From Sphingobacterium bovisgrunnientis (GTDB lineage: Bacteria > Bacteroidota > Bacteroidia > Sphingobacteriales > Sphingobacteriaceae), in NCBI RefSeq assembly GCF_009829085.1, contig NZ_WUQY01000001.1, positions 248,001-312,000 on the forward strand: a stretch of DNA of 64,000 bases. The letters run 5' to 3'. The position numbers and the translations under genes were made by a program. Under the pieces are notes generated by a model. That model ran no database searches and was not told the origin of the DNA. It saw only the letters and a program-made list of their open reading frames with translations. Of this stretch, positions 16,929 to 26,942 are shown one piece after another (position 1 is the stretch's first letter; each line of letters opens with the position of its first letter).

Positions 16929-17789
16929 ATGAATAAAATCACAACATATTATATCACATTCGGGACTTTATTAGCAATCCTGATTTTTGCTGGCTGTACG
17001 GATAAGAGCCACTCTATCAAGATGAAAGGCTCCGATACGGAAGTAAACTTAGCTGTAAATTTGGCTGAGAAATTTACTGAAATCGATCCTGAATTTAGTA
17101 TTGCTATCTCTGGTGGTGGGTCTGGCTTGGGTATAACATCCCTGTTAAACGGTCAGGCTGATATTGCTAATTCTTCTAGACCATTATCCGAGGAAGAAGT
17201 AGAACAATTCAAAAGTAAAAATATTGAGCTTAAAACGGTAGTGTTTGCAGAAGATGCAACTGCGGTAATTGTTCATAAAGATTTGCCATTAGAGGAAATT
17301 GATTTGGAGACTTTGGGAAAGGTGTTGGATGGAACAATTGAAGATTGGAATGAATTGTCTAAAGTAAACATGCCAATAAATATATACGGTAGACAAAGTA
17401 GTTCTGGAACGTATTCATTCATGAAAAAGAAACTGAAAATTGAATTTGCACCCAAAGCAAAGGAGATGACAGGTAATGCACAGATTATTGAAGGTGTGAA
17501 GGCTGATAAATCAGGTATTGGTTACGTGGGAGCAGGTTATTTGTCTCCTGATTCGGAAAACAAACAGGGCGTTAAAGTTTTAAAGATTAAAATGACAGCA
17601 CAAGATACAGCGTATTCTCCTGTAGATCCATACGCTATCAATAATAATTTGTATTACTTCCAGCGTCCACTTTACCAATTCATTCTTGCATCATCATGGC
17701 ACAAGGTAAAGCCTTTTATCGATTTCGAATTAGGTAAAATAGGCAAAGAAATCATCCGTGACCACGGATATTACATCAAAGAAAATTAA
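16929..17789 (+). CDS. pstS: Phosphate ABC transporter, substrate-binding lipoprotein PstS
   Basis: PstS captures phosphate outside the inner membrane and delivers it to PstCA. I start it at the ATG at 16929, which gives a lipoprotein signal (LLAILIFAGC, lipidated Cys at residue 22); an upstream in-frame ATG at 16893 lies inside the Pho box and is rejected. The 286-aa protein has the PstS-type binding segments KGSDTE (about 32-37), ISGGGSGLG (58-66) and GRQSSSGTYSF (144-154). It is shorter than E. coli PstS, as in many Bacteroidota. pstC follows after 2 bp. Confidence 0.95.
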   Translation: MNKITTYYITFGTLLAILIFAGCTDKSHSIKMKGSDTEVNLAVNLAEKFTEIDPEFSIAISGGGSGLGITSLLNGQADIANSSRPLSEEEVEQFKSKNIELKTVVFAEDATAVIVHKDLPLEEIDLETLGKVLDGTIEDWNELSKVNMPINIYGRQSSSGTYSFMKKKLKIEFAPKAKEMTGNAQIIEGVKADKSGIGYVGAGYLSPDSENKQGVKVLKIKMTAQDTAYSPVDPYAINNNLYYFQRPLYQFILASSWHKVKPFIDFELGKIGKEIIRDHGYYIKEN

Positions 17790-17791
17790 AT

Positions 17792-18682
17792 ATGAAATAT
17801 CAAGCTCGTTTATCTTTAGATATCGTCTTTAAGTATATCTTCAAAATCACAGGTTTGCTTGTATTGGCAGCTTTGGGAGGGATTTTGGCCATATTGATTT
17901 ATAATTCATTTTCCTTCTTCTTAGATGTTAAGCCTCTTGATTTTATCACTGGATTAGAATGGAATCCTACAGGTAAGTTGCCTCAATATGGTATGTTGCC
18001 ATTAATTTTGAGTACAACATTGGTAACTTTTGGTGCTATGCTTATCGCTATTCCGTTAGGAATAGGTACTGCGGCATTTATATCGGAATACGCCAGTCCT
18101 AAATTGAAAACATTCTTAAAGCCAGCAATTGAGATGCTTGCTGCAATTCCTTCTGTAGTTATCGGTTTCTTAGGAATTGTTTTAGTAGGTCCAGGTATTG
18201 CGGATTTAGCGAATTTACCAAATGGTTTGAATGCCTTAAATGGTGCTATTTTATTAGCTGTAATGGCATTACCAACTATTATTACGGTTGCGGAAGACGC
18301 TATCCATGCTGTTCCAAAAACATATAAAGAAGCCAGCTACGGAGTAGGCGCCACCAAATGGCAGACGCTATGTCGTGTGACCATTCCTGCTGCTGCACCA
18401 GGTATTATTGCGGCAATCATGTTGGGTGTAGGCCGTGCAATTGGTGAAACAATGACGGTTTTGATGGCTACAGGAAACGCTTCATTATTGCCAGAAGGTA
18501 TGTTTGATTCGGTAAAAACAATGACAGCAACTATCGCTATTGAGATGGGAGAAGTTCCGTATAAAACAACGCATTATTTTTCATTGTATGCTATTGCTAC
18601 TGTATTGTTCTTTATGACGCTAGTTGCGAATTTGGTGGGCGAGTTTTTCATTAATAGATTTAGAAAGTATCATGCAGCGTAA
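17792..18682 (+). CDS. pstC: Phosphate ABC transporter permease PstC
   Basis: A 296-aa inner-membrane permease with about six helices. It has a periplasmic loop after helix 1 (DFITGLEWNPTGKLPQYGMLP), the PstC-typical IPSVVIGFLG segment and the cytoplasmic EAA loop EASYGVGATKWQTLCRVTIPAAAPGI that docks PstB. It pairs with PstA to form the phosphate channel. The start is 2 bp after the pstS stop, and pstA begins inside its last codons (11-bp overlap). Confidence 0.95.
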   Translation: MKYQARLSLDIVFKYIFKITGLLVLAALGGILAILIYNSFSFFLDVKPLDFITGLEWNPTGKLPQYGMLPLILSTTLVTFGAMLIAIPLGIGTAAFISEYASPKLKTFLKPAIEMLAAIPSVVIGFLGIVLVGPGIADLANLPNGLNALNGAILLAVMALPTIITVAEDAIHAVPKTYKEASYGVGATKWQTLCRVTIPAAAPGIIAAIMLGVGRAIGETMTVLMATGNASLLPEGMFDSVKTMTATIAIEMGEVPYKTTHYFSLYAIATVLFFMTLVANLVGEFFINRFRKYHAA

Positions 18683-19529
18683 AAGATTTCAGTTCACTTC
18701 CATCATTGAATGGGGAACATTATTAATAACCACAGGATTAGTCTGTTTCTTTTTGGTGCTTATCCTTTGGGAGATTATTTCTCAAGGAGCAGGATCTCTT
18801 TCATGGTCTTTCATCAGTGAAGTTCCTCGAGAAGGAATGACAAAGGGAGGAATTTTAACCCCAATATTAGGTACGGTTTTATTGACCTTGTTGACGGCTT
18901 TATTCTCCATTCCTTTTGGTGTTTGTTGTGCTATATACTTGAATGAATATGCTGAGGATAATTGGTTGACCAAAACAATTCGTGCCGCTATCCGTAATCT
19001 ATCTGGAGTACCTTCGATTATCTATGGTTTATTCGGATTAGCTTTGTTTGTACAGGCATTACAGTTAGGTACTTCGATGTTGTCCGCTGGTCTTACATTG
19101 GGATTATTGTCATTACCGTACATCATTACGACGACGGAAGAAGCATTGATGCGTATTCCTGCAAGTACACGTGAGGCTGCATTAGCGGTTGGTGCGACAA
19201 AATTAGAAACAATAAAAGATGTTGTATTGCCATCGGCAATGCCAGGGATTTTAACAGGGGTTGTTTTGACATTATCTCGAGCAGCAGGGGAGACAGCGCC
19301 GATATTATTTACAGGAGCAGCATTTTATATTAATGGTATAGGTGGGACAGTGGATAATGAGTTTATGGCGTTGCCATACCATTTATACATGCTTTCTACA
19401 CAGCATCAATCTATCGAAGAAGTAAGACCAATTGCATATGGTACTGCTTTAGTATTAATAATCGTTGTCTTCTTATTGAATTTGACAGCATTTTATATTC
19501 GTTATAAATACAGAAAAAATGAAAACTAA
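18672..19529 (+). CDS. pstA: Phosphate ABC transporter permease PstA
   Basis: The second permease subunit, 285 aa from the ATG at 18672; a longer in-frame start at 18624 lies deep inside pstC and is less likely. Six hydrophobic helices, the NLSGVPSIIYGLFGLALF segment and the EAA loop REAALAVGATKLETIKDVVL identify PstA. It overlaps pstC by 11 bp and pstB by 11 bp, which implies coupled translation and fixed stoichiometry. Confidence 0.95.
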   Translation: MQRKRFQFTSIIEWGTLLITTGLVCFFLVLILWEIISQGAGSLSWSFISEVPREGMTKGGILTPILGTVLLTLLTALFSIPFGVCCAIYLNEYAEDNWLTKTIRAAIRNLSGVPSIIYGLFGLALFVQALQLGTSMLSAGLTLGLLSLPYIITTTEEALMRIPASTREAALAVGATKLETIKDVVLPSAMPGILTGVVLTLSRAAGETAPILFTGAAFYINGIGGTVDNEFMALPYHLYMLSTQHQSIEEVRPIAYGTALVLIIVVFLLNLTAFYIRYKYRKNEN

Positions 19530-20265
19530 GTTATCAGCTGAGAATTTACATATTAGCTTCGGCGCAAAAGAAGTACTTAAAAACATCAATGTTTCATTTA
19601 ATGAGCATGAAATTACGGCATTGATTGGCCCTTCTGGCTGTGGTAAAAGTACGCTATTACGTAGTTTTAACAGAATGCATGATTTGTCTCCTGATGCAAA
19701 AATTACAGGGACATTAAAGCTAGAGAACCAAGAGTTGTATGATCGTTCTATTCCGGTTACAGAAATAAGGAAACGTATTGGTATGGTATTTCAAAAGGCG
19801 AATCCATTTCCAAAAAGCATTTATGAAAATATTGCTTACGGTTTGAAAATAAATAATCTACCACACGGAAAAGATGTAATCGAAAAAGCTTTACGTGAAG
19901 CTTTCTTATGGGAAGAAGTGAAAAATGATTTGAAAATGCCAGCTACACGTCTTTCAGGTGGTCAGCAGCAACGCCTTTGCATCGCTAGAGCGGTGGCATT
20001 GCGTCCAGAAGTGATCTTAATGGATGAGCCATGTTCGGCATTGGATCCGGTGAGCACACTTAAAATTGAAGATTTAATAACACACTTGAAAGAAAAATAT
20101 ACGATTGTAATTGTGACGCACAATATGCAACAAGCACAGCGCATAGCCGATAAAACGGTGTTTTTATATTTGGGTGAGGTGAAAGAAGAGGGAAATACCT
20201 ACGATATATTCAACAATCCTAAAGAAGAAATGACCTCAAATTACATCAAAGGTAATTTCGGATAG
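19519..20265 (+). CDS. pstB: Phosphate ABC transporter ATP-binding protein PstB
   Basis: A 248-aa cytoplasmic ABC ATPase that drives phosphate import. Walker A is GPSGCGKST (37-45), the signature is LSGGQQQR, Walker B is VILMDEPCSALDP, and the switch His is in VTHNMQQA. The phosphate-specific SFNRMHDL segment follows Walker A. It closes the pst operon. No phoU gene follows, unlike most pst operons; the next gene is ansA on the other strand after a terminator. Confidence 0.97.
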   Translation: MKTKLSAENLHISFGAKEVLKNINVSFNEHEITALIGPSGCGKSTLLRSFNRMHDLSPDAKITGTLKLENQELYDRSIPVTEIRKRIGMVFQKANPFPKSIYENIAYGLKINNLPHGKDVIEKALREAFLWEEVKNDLKMPATRLSGGQQQRLCIARAVALRPEVILMDEPCSALDPVSTLKIEDLITHLKEKYTIVIVTHNMQQAQRIADKTVFLYLGEVKEEGNTYDIFNNPKEEMTSNYIKGNFG

Positions 20266-20310
20266 CAGACAAAAGCGCCACAACTTTAAATTGTGGCGCT
20301 TTTGTTTGCT
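20264..20310 (+). terminator. Bidirectional terminator between pstB and ansA
   Basis: A 20-bp inverted repeat (20264-20283 and 20291-20310, one mismatch) with a 7-nt loop and a GC-rich core (AGCGCCACAA) flanked by A- and T-rich stretches serves both convergent units. Confidence 0.85.
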
Positions 20311-21325
20311 AGTCATTAATAGTTAACTCACCTCGAATATCTTTTTCTATCCAATAAGCTACAGCATCTTGATCAGCTAATTCGCCTTGCAAGTACATAA
20401 GTTTGGTCACAGCAGCTTCGAAAGTCATGTCGTATCCATTGAGTACGCCAATTGCCTTAAGGCCTTGGCTAGTTTCATATCGACCAAGTTCAACTGATCC
20501 TACGCTACATTGGGAAATGTTCAGAATGTTTTTTCCTGATTTGATTGCATCACTTAATAAATCCAGAAACCATTTTTCGGTTGTTGTATTTCCCGAACCA
20601 AATGTCTCCATCACGATGGAGCGCACGTCAGCATCCAAAATAGATTTTATAGTAGTGGCACTGATTCCAGGGAAAAGTTTGAGTACTGCTACTTTGTTAT
20701 CGACTTGATTATGACAAATAAACTCTTTGTCCGAATTATTCATCAACGCTTCAAAATTGTATTTTAAATGTATGCCAGCTTCTACTAAAACTGGGTAGTT
20801 TGGAGATCGGAAAGCTTCAAATTTTGCAGAGTTGTATTTGAAAGATCGGTTGCCACGGAATAATTTATTGTCGAAAAGAATGCACACTTCTTGCACAATA
20901 GATTTTCCATTGTGTTTGGCACTGGCAATTTCGAGTGCCGTCATCATATTCTCGCGGGCATCGGTACGTATTTCACCAATAGGTAATTGTGAGCCAGAGA
21001 AAATCACAGGTTTTTGAAGACCTTCTAACAAAAAGCTTAAAATCGATGCCGAAAATGCCATAGTATCCGAACCATGTAGAATTACAAATCCGTCGTAATT
21101 GTCGTAATTGTCTTTGATGATTTGTGCCATTTCAATCCAAATTTCTGGTGTCATATTCGACGAGTCGATAATAGGATTGAATGAATGAACCGTTAATTGA
21201 TAATCCAATCTGCTCAAATCTGGGAGGTTGTTTTTGATTAATTCAAAATCAAAAGGCACAAAAGTACCTGATTCATCTTGAACCATACCGATTGTGCCGC
21301 CTGTGTATATGATGAATATTTTCAT
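20309..21325 (-). CDS. ansA: Type I (cytoplasmic) L-asparaginase
   Basis: Hydrolyses L-asparagine to aspartate and ammonia. The 338-aa protein has no signal peptide. It carries the N-terminal nucleophile motif YTGGTIG (T11) and the second active-site motif HGSDTMAF around residue 88, with the lysine-bearing SGSQLPIGEIRTDA segment after it. Length and motifs fit bacterial type I asparaginases. It begins 2 bp after the tatD-family gene on the same strand, so the two are co-transcribed. Confidence 0.93.
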   Translation of the reverse strand: MKIFIIYTGGTIGMVQDESGTFVPFDFELIKNNLPDLSRLDYQLTVHSFNPIIDSSNMTPEIWIEMAQIIKDNYDNYDGFVILHGSDTMAFSASILSFLLEGLQKPVIFSGSQLPIGEIRTDARENMMTALEIASAKHNGKSIVQEVCILFDNKLFRGNRSFKYNSAKFEAFRSPNYPVLVEAGIHLKYNFEALMNNSDKEFICHNQVDNKVAVLKLFPGISATTIKSILDADVRSIVMETFGSGNTTTEKWFLDLLSDAIKSGKNILNISQCSVGSVELGRYETSQGLKAIGVLNGYDMTFEAAVTKLMYLQGELADQDAVAYWIEKDIRGELTIND

Positions 21326-21327
21326 TG

Positions 21328-22110
21328 CTAAATACCAAAAATGTCTTTAGAATTTTGTGTTGTTATTCTGGCTACTTCGTCTATGCTTATTTCTTGTATA
21401 TCTGCTACTTTTTGCGCAACATGGATTAAATAAGAACTCTCATTTTCTTTACCTCTAAATGGAGAAGGAGCTAAATAAGGTGAATCGGTTTCTAAAACGA
21501 TATGTTGTAAATCAATGTCTTTAACGACAAGATCTAAACCTGCTTTTTTAAACGTCACGACACCGCCAATTCCTAACTTAAAACCAAGATTTATAGCCCG
21601 CTGCGCTTGTTCTAGTGTTCCTGTAAAGCAGTGAAAAATTCCAAATAATTTGTCATCATTCATGTCTTCCAATACCTCAAAAATCTCATCAAATGCTTCG
21701 CGACAATGGATGTCAATTGGTAAACCTAATGATTTAGCCCAATTTATCTGCGTTCGAAAAGCATCTTGTTGCCAGGTCAATGTACTTTTATCCCAATACA
21801 AATCAATACCAATTTCTCCAATAGCGTAAATCTTTTGATTTTCGATAGCTTTTTCTATTGTTGAAAGTTCCTCTTTGTAATTTTCTTTTACACTACAAGG
21901 GTGTAAGCCAAGCATAGGAAAACACATATTCGGGTATGTTTCTACAGTTTGGATAACTTTCAAAATAGATTCTGTATCTACATTTGGAAGAAATAATCGC
22001 TGAATATTATTTCCTATACATCTATCGATTTGCTCCTGCATTTTATCTGTTCCGATATGATAATAGGCGTGAGTATGTGTATCTGTAAGAATTTGATTTG
22101 GTATTGTCAT
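21328..22110 (-). CDS. TatD-family metal-dependent hydrolase (DNase)
   Basis: A 260-aa TIM-barrel metallohydrolase of the TatD/YcfH family, whose members have 3'-5' exonuclease or DNase activity. The metal ligands are visible: TDTHTHAYYH (9-18), GEIGIDLYW near residue 98, IHCRE near 135, IFHCFTGT near 156 and ETDSPYL near 207. It is the upstream gene of a two-gene unit with ansA. Which paralogue of the family this is cannot be said from the sequence. Confidence 0.9.
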   Translation of the reverse strand: MTIPNQILTDTHTHAYYHIGTDKMQEQIDRCIGNNIQRLFLPNVDTESILKVIQTVETYPNMCFPMLGLHPCSVKENYKEELSTIEKAIENQKIYAIGEIGIDLYWDKSTLTWQQDAFRTQINWAKSLGLPIDIHCREAFDEIFEVLEDMNDDKLFGIFHCFTGTLEQAQRAINLGFKLGIGGVVTFKKAGLDLVVKDIDLQHIVLETDSPYLAPSPFRGKENESSYLIHVAQKVADIQEISIDEVARITTQNSKDIFGI

Positions 22111-22167
22111 GGCTAAATAAAGCTGTAAAAGTAATAAATTGTTAAAATAGAATTTGTTTTAAAAAGA

Positions 22168-22201
22168 AAAAACACGATTTTGATAACAAAACCGTGTTTT
22201 T
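22168..22201 (-). terminator. Terminator after the FKBP gene
   Basis: On the minus strand a 15-bp stem (one mismatch, arms 22168-22182 and 22187-22201) with a 4-nt loop ends in a run of T. It lies 48 bp beyond the FKBP stop and upstream of the TatD-family gene. Confidence 0.75.
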
Positions 22202-22248
22202 ATTTTGATAATGATAATATATCACATGGTATATTATATATAATTTTT

Positions 22249-23232
22249 CTAGTTAACAGGAGCTGGAGCTGTTGTTACAGCAGAATCCGCTTTAGGAGCA
22301 GTACCTTTGATTACATCAACTAATTCAACTTCAAAAACAAGAGGAGCAAATGGAGGGATGCCACCTTGAGGTGCACCGTTAGATCCATAAGCTAATTTTG
22401 AAGGAATAATCAATGTCGCTTTACCACCTTTGTTTAATAATTGAAGACCTTCAGTCCAAGCAGGGATAACAGGATCTACACCTAAAGCAAATTTAATAGG
22501 CTCAAATGTACGCATTGGATTAACAGGAAGTTTTGCTTTATCTGCTTCTTCTTTAATAGAAGTATCAAATACTTTACCATGTGTTAATTTACCTACATAA
22601 TTTACTTTTACTGTGTCACCGATAGCTGGTTTTGCACCTTTTCCTTCTTCAGTGATTACATATTGTAAATCAGAAGCTGTTTTCTTAGGTTCTAATTTGT
22701 TGTCTTTAACGTAACTTTCAAGTTTACCAGCTTCCGCTTTTTCTAAATTAGCGATTAATTCTTTGTAATATTTGTCTAATTCTACGTGTGCGATTGAATC
22801 AGGCAATTCAGCTTTTTTGAAATGCTTTCTAACTTTAATAGTAAACGTTAAGAATTTGTCACCAATAGGAAGTTTTGGTTGACCTGATTTAGCCGCCATT
22901 GTATCTAAGTTAAGACGGAATACTGCACTATCACCTTCACCTAAATATTTGAACATTGATGAATAACTGCCTTTGTAGTTACCAGGGATTGTGTCCGATA
23001 CAATGTTTACATATTGAGGTAAACCTAAGTCATATGTACTTTGAATTAAAGAGTCATTTCTATCCGATTTAACGATCATATCCACAAATAAGTGGTCGCC
23101 ATCTGCAGCTTTAACAGCAGCTTCGTCTTTTACGATTTTATACTCAAGACCGCCGTCTCCTTTTTTAAAATTTTGGCATGAAGTAGCGAACAAACCTACT
23201 GCAGCAGCTAATACAAAAATTGATTTTTTCAT
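22249..23232 (-). CDS. FKBP-type peptidyl-prolyl cis-trans isomerase lipoprotein
   Basis: A 327-aa exported lipoprotein (LFATSCQNF, lipidated Cys near residue 19) that probably helps fold envelope proteins. The C-terminal half (about 205-310) is a complete FKBP domain: GDTVKVNYVGKL, then GKVFDTS, VIPAWTEGLQLL and KLAYGSNG. The N-terminal half (about 40-160) has the same strand order without the active-site aromatic residues and looks like a degenerate second FKBP domain. The C-terminal 15 residues are Ala/Pro-rich. It lies 19 bp downstream of nrnA on the same strand. Confidence 0.9.
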   Translation of the reverse strand: MKKSIFVLAAAVGLFATSCQNFKKGDGGLEYKIVKDEAAVKAADGDHLFVDMIVKSDRNDSLIQSTYDLGLPQYVNIVSDTIPGNYKGSYSSMFKYLGEGDSAVFRLNLDTMAAKSGQPKLPIGDKFLTFTIKVRKHFKKAELPDSIAHVELDKYYKELIANLEKAEAGKLESYVKDNKLEPKKTASDLQYVITEEGKGAKPAIGDTVKVNYVGKLTHGKVFDTSIKEEADKAKLPVNPMRTFEPIKFALGVDPVIPAWTEGLQLLNKGGKATLIIPSKLAYGSNGAPQGGIPPFAPLVFEVELVDVIKGTAPKADSAVTTAPAPVN

Positions 23233-23251
23233 TTTATTGATTAATACTTAT

Positions 23252-24262
23252 TTACTTTATTAATAATTCTGAATATTCAGGTAATATTGATTTAAATTTG
23301 TTTACAACGGACGATAAGTCTTCAGAAGAGCTACCCCCAGAAGCATTTAAATGTCCACCCCCATTGAAATATTTTTTACATATCTCATTACAAGGGATTT
23401 CACCAATCGAACGCAAAGATAGTTTAATTAATTCGGTTCTGTCAACTATTAATGCAGCTAGTCGAATTCCTTTTATAGATAGAGCATAATTCACTAAACC
23501 TTCTGTGTCTCCAGTAGTTACATCAAATTGCGCTAGATCTTCTTTCGAAATAGCAAAAAGAGCAGTATTGTATTCTGGAATGACTTCTAAACAGTTTAAT
23601 AAACAGTAGCCCAAAAACTTCAATCTACGTTCTGTAGCACTGTTGTAAATTTGCTCATGAATTTCCCAATTTCTTGCTCCAGCGTCAATCAAACTCGCAA
23701 TAATATGATGAACTGCTGCGGTCGTCGATCGGAAACGGAATGATCCTGTGTCGGTCATGATACCTGCATATAGACAAGTTGCTATATCTGCATCTACTTG
23801 CGCAGCTGATTGGCATACTTCGGCTATGAATGTATAAATTAATTGTGCTGTTGCGGCAGCATTAGAATCCCAATATGTCAATTGCGCGAAATCTTCTGGG
23901 TCCAAATGGTGATCAATCATCCATTTCTGTCCTTTCGCATTTGAGATAATAGACTCTAAAATATTGGTGCGAGACAAAGCACTGTAATCAAGACAGAATA
24001 TGATCTCTGCATTATCAATTAATTCTTTAGCAAGCTCTGGTTTCTCTGGATAAATAATTACATCCTGACGACCTGGCATCCAATCCAAAAATGATGGGAA
24101 ATCCGAAGAAAGTACCACCGAAACATCGTGATTGTTCTTTTTCAACCAATGATAAAGGCCCAATGAAGAACCTAATGCATCACCATCAGGTTTGTGGTGC
24201 GTCGTAATTGTAATTCGGCTAGGTTTGGTCAGTAAATGTAAATTCTCTTCTCCTTGTAACAT
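23252..24262 (-). CDS. nrnA: DHH-family phosphoesterase NrnA (oligoribonuclease / pAp phosphatase)
   Basis: Degrades short oligoribonucleotides and 3'-phosphoadenosine 5'-phosphate. From the ATG at 24262 it is 336 aa; an in-frame ATG at 24289 lies upstream of an exact -7 box (minus-strand TACGTTTG, 24279-24286), so the shorter start is preferred. The DHH motifs are clear: THHKPDGDALGSS, CLDYSALSR, MIDHHLDP and TDTGSFRF. The DHHA1 motif GGGHLNASGG is at the C-terminus. It is probably co-transcribed with the FKBP gene. Confidence 0.92.
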   Translation of the reverse strand: MLQGEENLHLLTKPSRITITTHHKPDGDALGSSLGLYHWLKKNNHDVSVVLSSDFPSFLDWMPGRQDVIIYPEKPELAKELIDNAEIIFCLDYSALSRTNILESIISNAKGQKWMIDHHLDPEDFAQLTYWDSNAAATAQLIYTFIAEVCQSAAQVDADIATCLYAGIMTDTGSFRFRSTTAAVHHIIASLIDAGARNWEIHEQIYNSATERRLKFLGYCLLNCLEVIPEYNTALFAISKEDLAQFDVTTGDTEGLVNYALSIKGIRLAALIVDRTELIKLSLRSIGEIPCNEICKKYFNGGGHLNASGGSSSEDLSSVVNKFKSILPEYSELLIK

Positions 24263-24310
24263 ATCTTTATTAAGAATACAAACGTACAAATAATTCGTCT
24301 CTACGTAAAA

Positions 24311-26938
24311 TTATTTTTGATGCTTAAAAGCATACAGTTTCTTGTCTCTGCGCATACACAAAAGGTATGTATCACTGTTGTAATTTATCTTGCCATAATA
24401 GAATAGTGGTTGACCTTCTACAGGAAATCCATTCATCAGTGTTCCAGTAATTCCAAAAAGATACAGCAAATTGGTAGCTTTCGAAGCTACACCTATTTGA
24501 TATTCGTTGGAAGTCGGTATTTTGAAAAATTGGGGCTTATCCTCTATATCTTTTGTAAAATGGAATTCGAACATTGGCTTATACGAATTTGTTTCATAGG
24601 CGCTGAGTTTGTTTCGCGCAATCAATGTAAATTCTTGAGCTGATGATCCACTGATATTTTTAAATGCACCGAAATATTTATCTACATGTTGTTCGATTTT
24701 TATTTCAGATAAAATTTTGTCCGAATTAATTCTATACAACGTTGAATTATCATCAAAAGCTAAGATTTCGTATAAATTGTTTCCAATATCTACGACGCCT
24801 ATTTGTGTCTTGAATTCTACATTTCCAGGAATATCAATCTCTTTTTGTAATGAGCCATCATTATTTAAAAAATATACGCGACCATAGGAAGTACCAACGA
24901 CATAGTTGGTTCCTGCTTGTTGTACAGCACCTAATATTTTCCCATCGAAATTCTCATCTTTCCAATCTGAAAGTCTATTTCCTTCCAAATCAAAAGCATA
25001 AATAGAATTTTTGGATGTAATCAAAAAAATGTTTTTATCATTCCATTTGGAGATCAGCGGTTCTGCAATTGGTTCTTCTGTAATTCCTGCTGAAAATCCT
25101 TTTAATGTTTTTCCAGAAGTATCAATTCGATACAACCTGTTACGGTCTGTGACAAATACTATGCTACGATCGTCCATTTGCTGCATTTCACCGACGATGC
25201 GTCCAGATATTACAGTAGACCAAAGTTTATTTCCAGATGGATGTATCGCATGAAGTGTATGATCTAATTCTTGGATCAAAATCATCTGGCTGGTATCGGA
25301 TTGTTCGAAAACATGGGGAGCAGTGATCGCTCTGTCTTCTAATTGGTAAGTCCAATCTGGCGTACTTCCTAGAGCATTCTTGCTTTTATATAAGGCATAG
25401 ATTTGAGAAGAAAAATTGCCATTATTTCCAGATAACTGAACTGACCACGAATAAAAGTCTTGAAAACCATAGTTTTCTTTATCCCTAAAGCTTGCTTGGT
25501 AATGACGAGGTAATGAATTCAATATTTTCGAAAAAGCATTTTTGTTGTGCACAAATAAAGTCACATTGGCATCGTTACCTTGCAGTTTTTCAAAATTTTT
25601 GAAACCCAGCGTTCCGGTCAATAAGTCTTTCCTACGAAAGTCATTAAGATAATTCCTTAATTCATTGCTTGAATTAGAAATTACTAACACATCGTCCACT
25701 CGTGAGACATAAGGACGAGACATATTTTTGAATGGTTCACCGTAAAGCGCATATAATATATTCCCATTTCTAAAACGATAAATATCATCACCTGCATCTT
25801 CCAAAATTCGATTGGCAATTTCTTTCCAAGCTGAAGTATCGTTTATTCCTGCATACGCAATATGTGTTTGATTTGTTTGTTCAACGAGCGCGAAGCTATT
25901 GTTCAATGTGGACGGTAGCTTGCTCAAGGATGAACTGCTATCGGCTAAAGATTGCAACGTTGATTTTAGTTTTTCAGTTTCATCACGTGCTTCAAAATAT
26001 TCCTTTAAGTCAGCTTTAAATTTTGAATAATTACTTACACTATATTCCATAAATACAGAAGTATTGGCAGGGAAATAATTGTATAATCGTTGTGTTTTCT
26101 TCGTTTGATTTCGAAATAGAGCGATATAGTTTTTAGCAGATTTTTCAACTTCACTTTCTCCGGTCAACATCAGCGCATCTTGCTTGAAATTGATATTCCA
26201 TGCCGATTGTCCTTCTAATCCTACAAATTGATCAGAGAAAATCCCTTTTTCACGTTGTTGAAAATGTTTTATAATATTTGAATATTGCTGATGAGGGAAA
26301 TAAATAGTTAAAGGAGTATTCTTTGAATTATTTGAAATGAAATAATCAATTTGATTTTCCGAAAGCTTAGGTTTACTCTTATCTAGTACCGAAATTAACG
26401 TGTTTTTAGAGTATGAGGCAAATATTACCTGTTGATAATATGTCGTATACAATGTCGAGTCAGGATTTCCAAAGCTTAAAGCCGTAATTTTTTGTCCTAA
26501 AGTATCTGAGGTAGTAATTTTAAAAGATTGACTGTATGCCTGCATTAAAGCTGTTAAATCACTTTCCTCAATAGTATGTGATGTTGGAACGGTAAATAAC
26601 AGATTTAACGAATCCGCCTCGGGATGAAATGAAATATAAACATCTTGATTTTCGATAAACTCATACAATGCTTCATGGCGCAGTATTTGATTTTTATATT
26701 TTTTAATCAATTGCATTTCTGTTTCACCAAGTAATGCATCGAATAGGTCAAAATCTTTAAAAATATTATCCGTTATCTCGTCATTTTTGATTGAAGCAAT
26801 CAGAAATGTGCTTTCAGGAAGATACTTTAGCGGTTTTAAAGAATTATGTTGCTCTTTGTTAATATCACGAAAGTAATAGATAGAAGCCGCAATCACCCCA
26901 ATAAATAACAACACCGTAACAATGATCGTATTCCTCAT
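24311..26938 (-). CDS. Membrane-anchored DUF3352-like protein with C-terminal beta-propeller
   Basis: An 875-aa protein with a single N-terminal transmembrane helix (about 4-23) and a large periplasmic part. Residues about 35-560 resemble the DUF3352-type domain found in other bacteria (opening KYLPESTFLIASI). Residues about 570-875 have repeating beta-blade segments such as HTLHAIHPSGNKLW, NRLYRIDTSGKTL, NSIYAFDLEGNRL and GRVYFLNNDGSL, the pattern of PQQ/WD-like propellers. No catalytic residues are apparent, so it may be a scaffold. An exact -7 box ends 4 nt before its ATG. Function unknown. Confidence 0.75.
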   Translation of the reverse strand: MRNTIIVTVLLFIGVIAASIYYFRDINKEQHNSLKPLKYLPESTFLIASIKNDEITDNIFKDFDLFDALLGETEMQLIKKYKNQILRHEALYEFIENQDVYISFHPEADSLNLLFTVPTSHTIEESDLTALMQAYSQSFKITTSDTLGQKITALSFGNPDSTLYTTYYQQVIFASYSKNTLISVLDKSKPKLSENQIDYFISNNSKNTPLTIYFPHQQYSNIIKHFQQREKGIFSDQFVGLEGQSAWNINFKQDALMLTGESEVEKSAKNYIALFRNQTKKTQRLYNYFPANTSVFMEYSVSNYSKFKADLKEYFEARDETEKLKSTLQSLADSSSSLSKLPSTLNNSFALVEQTNQTHIAYAGINDTSAWKEIANRILEDAGDDIYRFRNGNILYALYGEPFKNMSRPYVSRVDDVLVISNSSNELRNYLNDFRRKDLLTGTLGFKNFEKLQGNDANVTLFVHNKNAFSKILNSLPRHYQASFRDKENYGFQDFYSWSVQLSGNNGNFSSQIYALYKSKNALGSTPDWTYQLEDRAITAPHVFEQSDTSQMILIQELDHTLHAIHPSGNKLWSTVISGRIVGEMQQMDDRSIVFVTDRNRLYRIDTSGKTLKGFSAGITEEPIAEPLISKWNDKNIFLITSKNSIYAFDLEGNRLSDWKDENFDGKILGAVQQAGTNYVVGTSYGRVYFLNNDGSLQKEIDIPGNVEFKTQIGVVDIGNNLYEILAFDDNSTLYRINSDKILSEIKIEQHVDKYFGAFKNISGSSAQEFTLIARNKLSAYETNSYKPMFEFHFTKDIEDKPQFFKIPTSNEYQIGVASKATNLLYLFGITGTLMNGFPVEGQPLFYYGKINYNSDTYLLCMRRDKKLYAFKHQK

Positions 26939-26942
26939 TTTA